Positions 55,080 through 64,000 of a stretch of DNA of 64,000 bases are shown piece after piece. The DNA is from Kalaharituber pfeilii. Taxonomy: Eukaryota > Ascomycota > Pezizomycetes > Pezizales > Pezizaceae. The notes beneath the pieces were generated by a model that did no database searches, was not told the origin of the DNA, and saw nothing but the letters and a program-made list of their open reading frames with translations. Position 1 is the first letter of the stretch. Each line of letters starts with the position of its first letter. The stretch spans positions 1 to 64,000 of the forward strand of contig WHUZ01000101.1 in assembly GCA_015179045.1 (NCBI GenBank), read 5' to 3'. Made by a program: the position numbers and the translations under genes.

Positions 55080-57650
55080 ATATTGTTATAATGTCTCCTG
55101 CCTCTATTGTAATGAAGTTTTATTCTATCAACGTTTAGGAGATCTCTTGGTCCGAGCCATCTATCCCCATCATCTTCCTTTCCCTAAATGGGGCCCGAGC
55201 TAGACGGAAGAGGTCTTTTAGTGAGGAGATTCTTTCCTCCTCTATATATTAGTCCCAGTACTCTCTCTTCTTCTTCTGAATGATCTCTCTAAGCAATCTC
55301 TAAGCTCTAGTCTTCTCTCAATTCACCTGTCCATTGCATAGTATATATTTTGTCATCTTCCGAGCCTCCTTGACGTCCCAATCGAACTACTTCCTCATTT
55401 GGCTAGAGATTTGGGTATCTTTGGTATACTTTTAGCTCAGTTCACATAACAGTTCGTAAGTGTTTACCCCCTCCCTCAACGGCCTGTTTCCCCATTTCTT
55501 GACAAACTCCTTCCATCTGTCCCAGTCAGTGACTTTGATTGTCCTTTCATTTTTGTCGTTGACCGTAACTCATCCACATATCATCGTGTGATCGGACCTG
55601 GCTACCCACGAGATGCCTTCCGTTTTTCAGTCTCCTTTCTTGGTAAAGACTAGATCCAGTAGGGCTGTCTTCCATTCACCGTTTACTGTTCGTATCCACA
55701 TTGTGATGTTTGTCAGGATCTGTTGTTCCAAGCCGTGTTCCCGTAATGTGTTTTTGAGTATAGTTCCTCTGCTGTCCTATTTGTTGGACCAGTCCCTATG
55801 ATGATTGTTGCAGTCTCTTATCACTATGTCTGAGTCGTTTACTTTCTCTAACTCCCTTTCTATGTCGGTCTCGTTATTCCAGTACACTCCTGTGATCTTT
55901 CTCCCTTTGAGGTGGATAGAAACGTGTCTGTCTGTGCCTTGTATTTTGGTGTCTTGTATGATGTCTTTCCTGACGTATGCTAAGATCCCCCGTTTTGACG
56001 GTGTGTGTACTATGGTGTACGCCGGTTGGAATATTGTGCCCCCTCCTAGTACCGTCCAGCACTCTCCTATGAAGACGATGTCCACTTTCCTATCTGTACC
56101 CTCCTGTAGCGTTATGTCTGTCCCTAACACTGACCACCCCACGTTCTGGTATATGACTCTTAACATAGCGACTTCTCCATCCCTGGTGCCCTATGGGGTC
56201 GTACGAGTTGTTCTTCCATTCTCTTAGGGATCCATTCGCCTTTTTGCTTCGCCCTTCCGCACTGTGGGTGGTGGTCCCCTATTCTCTTACAGCATTGGCA
56301 TGTCTGTTTCTATCCTCTATTGAGGTTTATTGCTTCCTCCACCTCCCTCCTCCTCGGGAAGCTCCTCACCCATTCCGGGAGGTTTCTCTGTCTTGATATC
56401 CACTCGATCACTTGTCCTACTTGGAAATGGATGCAGTATCCTTCGGAGTCCATGTACCTGTAGCGTCTGGCCTTGTCCGACTTCTCCTTTCCGATGTCTT
56501 CTCTCAGAAGGCATTTGATTCTTCCTCCTCTGAATTTGAGTCCGTCCCTGAGCACGTCAATCACGTTGTCTGTTACGAATATGGATACTGCTGGATTCCC
56601 GTTCCTCGGAGGAATTTGCCTGGCCGTTAGTCTTCTTACATCTCTTGGTCCCACTATCCCCGCGTTCTCCATCCTGAGGTCCCTTCCTATTCTTGATGGC
56701 TCCTCCTTCATTCCTATATCGAAGGTTACCATCTCCACCATCCTTTTGTCCCAGTCCACTCTCGCACTTGACTTTGCCTTCTCCACCGCCTCCTGTAGGG
56801 GGGTAAGCGACCTTGGGCCTTGTTTGTAAGCTGTGTCTGCCATCAGTAGGATTCTCTCGGTTGGGAATTCTTTGTCCAGGATGACCCTTCTAACTTTGTA
56901 GGGGGCGCCAGCACCGAGATGCTTATTAACCTCGTTCTTAAAGGCCTTTATGCGCCCGTTCGCTTCCCTTGGGTCTTGTATGCCGTTGTCTTTCCAGTTG
57001 GGTGATCCATGTAATCGGGCTTGCCACAGGTCTTTAGTTCTCATTGGATCCCCTTAGTCTCAGGTTTTTCGTTTTGGGGGCCTGATTTTGCTGGGTTTGT
57101 GCCTGGGGATCCTGTGGTTGAAGGCTTCGCCTCCGCGGCGACCTGCGCAAATGTCTTTGTCTGTCCTTCCCCTCTTCCCCTTGTTGTTCTTCCCCCTCGG
57201 ACCCTCGTTCCCTGCTCCTTTTCTTCTCCCCTTCTTTCTCCTTTGTCGCTGAGTTTGGGCTTTTCGCTAGTTGCGGGTGCCCTCCCCTTCCTCGTCGTGA
57301 TGGGTTCCCTCGAGGTCGACTCGCCGGTCCGCGGGCCGGGTGTGTTGCGTCGATGCCATCTTTTCCTCCTGGGTTCTCTTCCCTGTGTGTCTCCGTGGTG
57401 TTTGGTTCCATCGACGGCGCGTCCGGCATTGGGGTGTCCCTTTCTGCGCGAGCCTTCTTGCCTACGTGGGCGTGCTTGCTGTCCCCCAGCGTCGTACTGG
57501 TCCATGTCACTTCTTCCATGGGGTCGCATGGTAGGGGAGTGGAGGCGCTGCGTGGGCGCTTGGTCTTCGTGCCAGGGTCGGCTCCCCTCGTGCGTTTAGG
57601 GGCTGTCGGGCTCTCTGGGCTAGGCGTGACGGTGTCGGTTTGACCCTGTA
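55080..57650 (-). mobile_element. LINE 5' half, 3'-truncated and degenerate
   Basis: On the minus strand the order is ORF1 (about 57600-56226) and ORF2 start (ATG 56166). ORF1 has a basic Pro/Arg-rich front, then the block shared with the long LINE ('ERILLMADTAYKQG', 'SIFVTDNVIDVL', 'KARRYRYMDSEGYC'). A TAG near 56310 is followed by a Cys-His knuckle 'CQCCKRIGDHHPQC'. ORF2 begins 'YQNVGWSVLGTD', 'VFIGECW' and 'CNNHHRDW', then decays with many stops through the endonuclease-RT linker ('EFVKKWGNRPLREG') to about 55080. RT, RNase H and the hairpin tail are missing. Because LINEs usually lose their 5' end, this loss of the 3' half points to a deletion or rearrangement. Confidence 0.82.
56310..57044 (-). 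pseudogene. LINE ORF1 C-terminal block (best preserved part)
   Basis: Open for 244 residues, from 'MRTKDLWQARLHGSPNW' to 'EEAINLNRG'. It aligns by eye with the C-terminal third of ORF1 in the long LINE (about 14370-15100). The TAG at 56310 separates it from the Cys-His knuckle and so is a nonsense mutation. The upstream ORF1 part is in another frame (57519-57034). Confidence 0.8.
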
Positions 57651-57697
57651 CTGGTAATGCTGTCGGGCTCGATCGGCCAATAGCTCAGATCTCTGTG

Positions 57698-57717
57698 CCG
57701 GGTCATTCATGACCCGG
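57698..57717. repeat. 20-bp inverted repeat
   Basis: 'ccgggtcat' and 'atgacccgg' with a 2-nt centre, just upstream of the LINE 5' end. Its significance is unclear. Confidence 0.5.
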
Positions 57718-57884
57718 ACTGGTTCTCAACTGACCAGACCACTCGGCAATGGATTATTGATTAAACGCTACCGCATATTTACGTCTTCGGACAAAACACG
57801 AGAACCACGGTTAGCCTGGCACATCTATGCGAATCGCCTTAGTGTAGTGACGTTACCCTGATAGTAGCCTGTACAACTCCACAA

Positions 57885-57891
<7 letters not shown>

Positions 57892-57919
<28 letters not shown>

Positions 57920-58520
57920 CCCCTCAAATCACATAACCCGGTTTACCGTGAATCGCTACGGCAGGGTCCCTGGACCGAACTCCTTATGGTCCAGAGATGG
58001 CACCTATGCAATTGCCTACACAACTATGCCCTATATAACAAACATAAACAGAACCATGACTTTCAAGTGATGCGGAGGAGACACATTGTGAAAAACCCAA
58101 TCCTCTACAAGAAAATCAAGCACAGGTACGCAACGTCCCAAGTGCAGAATCAAGCTGTCATGTCCATTTCCTCCACATCCCCCCCTTCCCCTTCTGTCCA
58201 CCATTGAAATTCTGTCCCAGTCATACAAACATGAGTTGTGCCACCTGGGTGAACACTTTACCTTCGCTGGTGTTCTACCATTTGATCTCCCCTTTAGGTA
58301 GATAACAATCGAGCTAGGCTTCTTTCCCTCCCTCCTTTCTTTCCTCACCAGCCATGTTGCCGCGACAATCTTCGCCATCCATGGGTTCACCTTTTCCATT
58401 CAATCTCTTACTTTCCAAAGTTTCCTCGTTACTGCAATACCATGTACCATAACTGCATTCCCACGACTCACACAGGTCTTCACCATTTTTAACCGCCGAG
58501 CTCTGACTGGAGCTCAACGC
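57892..58520 (-). pseudogene. Degenerate ORF1-only retroelement without the hairpin
   Basis: Minus-strand sense in two frames gives 'VMVHGIAVTRKLWKVRDWM', then 'WLVRKERREGKKPSSIVIYL', matching the ORF1-only elements at 20243-20787 and 54150-54697. A long T-run (57892-57919) is its A-tail, but the usual hairpin is not visible beside it. This may be an older subfamily with another 3' end, or the hairpin has decayed. Confidence 0.6.
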
Positions 58521-58523
58521 CAA

Positions 58524-61500
58524 TGCCCTACCTCGTCCCTAGCCCTAGATGCACGACTCTCGCTCGTCATAGTTGTAGCCCAAGATGCTCGTAAGTATTT
58601 ACCTATGCAAACATCTCCAGCATGCTTTCTGACATATCTCTCCCGTTTCAGCCAAGTGTTCTCAGACCTGAGTCTGTGCGTATTATTTCGGGTTCTACGG
58701 CCGCTACGTCCCGTTTAAGGAAGTGAATGCAACAAGTCTACTCCTGGATAAGGCGGCTTCAGGCTAGGCTGATGATTCCTCAGCATCATCCCGGGACACT
58801 ACATCAACAGCCCAGGAGGAACTCAAGGTCAAGCAAAACACTAGTGATTGTCACTGAATAATTGAGAATGGTTACCACACTTTACTATACTTCACTATAC
58901 TTGACAGAGGCGTTTTTAGTGCTTTGGCCCCTTCGTTCATTGGTCCATTGGATGGTGGCGCAACTTAGCAGCATAAGTTCTTTTACCAGTCAATGGCTGT
59001 TCTGGCAAGTAGAGCTCAGTTAGTAACCTACTTTGCTGCATACACCCACAACATTTCGCACCATATGCAGCATCCGCGTATACACATCTCGATTCACATC
59101 AACCTTCAGCGTCCATCTACAACCACAAATAACACACACATATCCTATTTATATTTATGTCGTCAATTCACTCTGGAACATTGTATTGACATAAGAAGTG
59201 TATCTTGGCCATTTCTTCTAAATCTGAGTTGGAGTCTGCATCTGAATCAAGAGCCATGAGCATCATGATAGCTTTTGCATTGCTTCTGAGCTCTTGCTGT
59301 ATTACAGCTCTTTGTCTTAGAGAGGCATGTCGCATATAGAGTCAATACGCGTATATTGTGGTGACCTGTAGGGCATTTAGTCGTGGTAATTTATTTTACT
59401 TACTAATAAATTAAAGGGATACCTCACGGTTCCTGCCTAGTTTGGTTGGTGTATTTTCCCTGATAACTTCTGGTAACCATTCCCAATTATTCAGTGACAA
59501 CCACTACTTGTATTGATGGTAACTAACTCCTCAAAGTACTGTGTGGAGTCGACGGACAGGGCTGGCGACTGAGCCTCTCTGCGTGATCATGAGTCAAGTT
59601 GAAGGGCTTTTCTGTTTTTCTTTTTTTTGTTTTGCATCCACCATACCAGCCTATGACAGGGAATCTTGAAGTGGTTGAGGCGAGTGGTATGGCTTGAATA
59701 TAGATAAAACAGGTGATTGTTGGTTCCATAAACATGAACTGAACGAAAATGGCGGTTTAACAATACTTGAGACATAGAAGATGATTTGACTGAGAACGTG
59801 CTTAATGAAATCGGGAGGTGGAATGCGAACGAGGATGGAATTTAATTTAACTCTGTGGAATAGTAACACAATCCGATTACGGGAAAATCATTTATATCCT
59901 ACATCTATAATTTTGGTGCTCAAGGGATATGTATGTCATTCAAAGGGAAGCGAACTTCGGAGTCTTGCTCAGCATTGACATTGATGGCATCAGGGTAATG
60001 GGCCGCGTACTGGCATCCGCATGAGTTTGCGAAGTTTACATAACATGCTTCTATGGAACCACAACTCGACCAACATATCGAAACCATTTTTATGCCCATA
60101 GAGCAATAATCCAGTAGCTGAAGTGCAATTGCAGTGTCCACTGAACTGTGGACGACTAGCAATCATGACAAGCTAATGGTGCAGTTTAGAAGATGCGATT
60201 CGGAATTTGTGCAACTTGCACGGGTTACTCAGTGTCTTCAATTTCTGCTGTTCTGCTCCGGGCTTTCCAAGAATAGGTCACGCAAGTGAAGCTGAAGTCC
60301 TTGAACGTGAAGTACTTGATCTTCAATTACTAACCCAACGTGCACCTGAGGTGCATCTACGCACATAAAGCCACCCGAGCGATGTGAGAGAATAGGCTTT
60401 TTTCGATTTACATGTATGGTACAATGTCCATTGTGCCATTGTTACATATGAGTATCAGAAACTTGATAACGAGGTATAATGCGGTTGGCTCTCCAAACTT
60501 TACGAATCACCAGGCCGCATGAACTTCAGTTTACTACCACACTTGATCCACGTATGAGTGTTTATGACGGCTGAAGTGCATGCTTCACTCTTCCTCGCAT
60601 CATTCACAGCCCGCCACATCACCTCATGCATTATGTGAGTTGAATAGATCGCGAGGGAGTAACTGTTTGTCACATGCTAACGCAGCGCGTGCCGCGAGTC
60701 TGATGCCAAACGAGGAATTTCCCCACTCTCTTCCTGCAGAGTAAGCTGAGAAGTATGTGTATGTGTATATCCAGTTAGCCCTCTTGAGAGTTTAGCGTGC
60801 TCGTAAAGCCTTGCTACTAAAGAGTGCTGCATGAATGCTTCTGTGCCCACAGTTTGCAGTTTAATTGTGACACAGGGGTGCTGAATAGTCTGATGGTCTT
60901 TTCGTCCGATGACCGTCCTTTGGTCCGATGACCGTCCTTTGGTCCGATGACCCACTCATGCCTTCAAAACTTCAGGCGATATCAACGAAAACCTCTGAGA
61001 GCCTTCCTCGAGCTGAAAGGCGGGGTAGATTACAGAGGCCGATCAATATCGACAGGTTTGCAATGTCTTGTTGGGCATCCTATCCCAACGCCATTTCTCG
61101 AGAAAAGTCCCGGACCGGTCATCCACAGTACTAAAACGCGGGGTAGAAATGTTTGATAACCTGGCTCAATATAGAGGTAATATTTATACCTCTGTTTGTG
61201 GCGTGCAGGCGATCGCGACCTCAAGATCCTAGCATCGCGGTGAATGGCAAATGTAGACGCGTGTAGCGGCGGCACGTGCACGTTAATATGCATGATAAGT
61301 AACCATGTGATTTGATACGCAGCCATCAGGCCTCCCACAGACGTTGCAACCAGGCTAGCGTACCCCCAGCATGTACTTACAGTTTCCGAAGCTACAGAGT
61401 ACCGGTATGCATGGCACCGCTATTGGGAATTCTGTAAGGCCCCCAGTGCTAGGGATTAAGCGCGGATTCACTTATGTCCAGTTGAATAAATAAATAACGT

Positions 61501-61846
61501 TGGTACTTTCCCACTTATCGTGCGCATTGTTAACCACTCATGGCAATGGTAGCATGGGACTGGCTCGACGCCATCGATTATCCAATAGAACTTTATCATG
61601 ACGCGATTGGCTTTGCGAAGTGAGTTGTTTACATCCCTACTCTGCATCAATTGATAATTGATCACAGTACCTTTTCGTCTCTGAGACCCACGAACAGGAA
61701 ACAGAGACCTGCACAGTGGGGTTTGGAATCTTGTGAGTTTACAACGGGCCCAGCTTCGTCAGGCCTCTTTAGATTGTTTTATGTCCATCTGATTAGGAAC
61801 TATGCCCCGAGTAATTTGCACTTCTCATTACTATCTAAGGGACTTC
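58524..61846. other. Gene-poor stretch
   Basis: No frame with recognisable domains was found in 3.3 kb on either strand. A small 18-bp repeat around 'gtccgatgaccgtccttt' (three units, about 60904-60952) is the only repeat noticed. The composition is ordinary. Confidence 0.35.
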
Positions 61847-63706
61847 TTAGCGACCTGCTGACCTCCTTGTGATGGCGACCCGTGCTGTTCTAACTACGAT
61901 CTCCCCATCTTCAGATACCCTTGTAACCATCGGTGATATAGCAAAATCCACTCTTGCCCCCTCATTTTCCAGGGCAATATTGCCGTCCACGCAGGACATG
62001 CAATTCGCTTGGAATATTGGTCGACGCCGCTCTAAGTATCGAACGTTAAATTTGCAAGGCTGTTTTGCACGTTCAATAGCAATCGCTCGAACCCTTTCTA
62101 AGACCTCTCTCAGGCGCTTGTCGCCACGTTTTCTGTTGCTTGGAGGAATGAATTGCTCTAGCGTTTTCAAGATGCTTAAGGCCGCTTCATCCAATCTATG
62201 GCTAACTGTTGCTTCAAACTTTGGATGTCGCATTATCATGGCGTTGGTCATTGCCCGCCATTGCTCCAACTCCTGTAAGGCTAAAGCATGAAGCGATGTC
62301 TGTGTTACTATATAGTCTCTTTTCAACATAATTATGATGGTTTTTTAGGTAAATGGTAATATTATGACTTACAAGAGTTTTGTAAACTCTTTTCCAAATC
62401 TGCGTAACATGGCCCCATAATCCCCAGGAGCTCCGGCACTAAAAGTAAATCTGCAATTTTTTTGACGACAAAGGCTTCGAAGACCCTGAGATGGGACATG
62501 CGCATACGTCGAAACAGATGTTCACCAGTGCCCATGAGTGGAATGAGTTCATCGTACAATTCACGTGGTAAGTTTTCAAGCTGAGTGTCAAGTACGCGAA
62601 CAATATGCTGGAGGACCCAACCCTGAGCAGAAAGAAAAACCACTGTGAATTCTTTATGAAAGAAATCGTCATCCCTGGTGCACTCAGGTCGTAGGTTGGC
62701 GAGCTGCGCAAGATCTCGCGTTAAATCCCTGGTCGTTCTGTCCTTTTCCTGCACTTCTGCAAATAGTTGGTCTTTTTCGGCCTCAAGAGTTTTATTTCGG
62801 CTCTGTAGCGACTGGATAAGCATCTCCTGCTTCCTGTTTGATTTCATCAATCTTTCAATGACCTCTTGCTGAGTGTCCCAGAGCTGTCCTGTCACCGTCG
62901 CCAAGTTGTTTTGTGAATGCCGACACCGCTCTGCCCACGTTTCCTGCTCCATGCGGAAAGTATCGATCTGCTGTAGCTTCTGCTTCAGGGCTTGGGCAAA
63001 AGGCACGCCGTCGCGAGCTCCGTGCTCTGCCGATTGTGCTTTCTCATATTCAACTGGTTCTCCATTCGAACATTGCTGTGGTTCTCCAGATCGTCCACAG
63101 ACCGTCTCAGAAGATGAGCGACCGTCTGAAGTTGCTTTACTGATTGTAGAATTCTCCTTGCTTACCGACGTATAACTGCCTTCAACCTGAGAGTTCTGTC
63201 TAGGCCCGCCTGTAGTGGCGGCCTGATGACCTTCGTTAGGAAAAGAGGTTTGCCAGAAACGGCATTGCTAATGGACTTACCGCAGCCCTTTGAGCGTCAG
63301 AACGCATAGTCAAGTGCGGTGACCGTATTTGATTGTCGCCTCCGCTATCAGAAGGGCGATTCACGAACTCCTCATCAGGTCTGGAGGGTCCCGAATCAGC
63401 TGTCGCCAGGCTTCCAATAATTCCAACGACTCTGGAAATCATGTATAATAGGAGTATCAAAAGGCGATAAACGGATGTAGCAGCTCAAGGCGACCTACCC
63501 TTCGTACAGAGTGTCTAATGATTTTGGAAGAGAGATACCGTGACTGGGTGGGGTGAGGATCCCTGCTGCGCCAAATTGCCATATTCCCCAAGTGTTGCTT
63601 CGTGACTTCTTCATTGCGTAAGGCCAAACCTGTTGGAGTAGATACATACTTGGTGATAGCGCTTAGATTTGAGCTGATGTATTTTAGCGGATGGCCATAC
63701 CTTCAT
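61847..63706 (-). CDS. Coiled-coil protein of unknown function (523 aa), intact paralogue
   Basis: Five exons on the minus strand, 63706-63701, 63629-63499, 63431-63281, 63222-62373 and 62280-61847, total 1572 nt in one frame; all introns have GT-AG ends. The first coding exon is only two codons (ATG AAG). The N-terminal part (about 1-100) has Gly/Ser-rich sequence starting 'MKVWPYAMKKSRSNTWG'. Residues about 165-285 form a coiled coil ('WDTQQEVIERLMKSNRKQEM'), followed by a helical domain ('VFLSAQGWVLQHIVRVLDTQ') and a C-terminal domain with 'MSCVDGNIALENEG' and 'VVRTARVAITRR'. No catalytic motif or known domain is recognised. The paralogue at 48837-51019 is broken. Confidence 0.75.
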
Positions 63707-63843
63707 CTTCTCTGTATACTGGGGTCGCGTGAGTACAACTGACTGAAAATTAACTGAATCCAAACTTGAGGCACAATTGCAATTGTACCCACACTGACAA
63801 GAATTCTCGAGGGCTACTCTCTGATACTGAGTCACTTTTAGAG

Positions 63844-63850
63844 CTTTATA
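63844..63850 (-). promoter_or_regulatory. TATA box upstream of the coiled-coil gene (candidate)
   Basis: On the minus strand 'tataaag' stands about 140 bp before the ATG at 63706, with no in-frame ATG in between, so it is a fair core-promoter candidate. Confidence 0.4.
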
Positions 63851-64000
63851 GCGTATATAATGGTATTAGATGGCATTTGATCCTTGTAAGCGGTGACGAT
63901 TGGCATGCGTGACTGCTTGCTGGAGCATTGCCCCTCCACGCTGTTGCTATTGCTCCCAGATCTCTAGACTATAACCGCAGATCCTGCTTCTCAAACCAAG

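Overview
The window comes from a filamentous ascomycete (Pezizomycotina-type) genome, probably an accessory or subtelomere-like compartment. The signs are short introns of about 50-95 bp with GTANGT-like donors, F-box, BTB and Hsp70-like genes of fungal style, Gypsy LTR elements, LINEs with a C-terminal RNase H, and one long CpG-poor A+T-rich block that looks mutated by repeat-induced point mutation (RIP). I cannot name the species.

Layout. 1-2.64 kb is gene-free A+T-rich sequence. 2.69-4.25 kb holds a tandem repeat and a LINE RT fragment. About 4.3-21.6 kb is one Gypsy element split by insertions. Its protease/RT junction is interrupted by an 11.2-kb LINE (7466-18627). That LINE holds a 5'-truncated second LINE (7687-11838). 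The second LINE holds a TIR element (8420-9537) and a hAT-like element (10034-11700), and the hAT-like element holds a short retroelement (10987-11230). Most of these boundaries are fixed by target-site duplications (TSDs) that I could read. 21.8-30 kb has LINE 3' ends, one membrane-protein gene and a second hAT-like copy. 30.4-37.7 kb is the most gene-like part: two BTB genes with C-terminal cysteine clusters and one F-box gene. 38-47.2 kb is mostly empty apart from a palindrome-rich hAT-like element and a foldback element with TA termini. 47.3-54.7 kb holds a three-exon gene of the interferon-inducible 6-16 (ISG12) type, a coiled-coil gene broken by a LINE insertion, and a decayed Hsp70-like gene. 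55-58.5 kb is LINE debris. 61.8-63.7 kb is an intact paralogue of the broken coiled-coil gene.

The most interesting signal is a roughly 30-nt hairpin followed by a short conserved spacer and an A-tail. It recurs about two dozen times on both strands. It ends the autonomous LINEs, ends a family of short elements that carry only an ORF1-like tail, and also occurs almost alone, as 46-91-bp insertions flanked by their own TSDs. The outer base pairs of the hairpin covary between copies (C-G, A-T and T-A replacements), which argues that RNA structure is under selection, probably as the recognition site of the LINE reverse transcriptase. Most tail-only insertions begin within a few bases of the foot of the hairpin, so the tail seems close to sufficient for retroposition.
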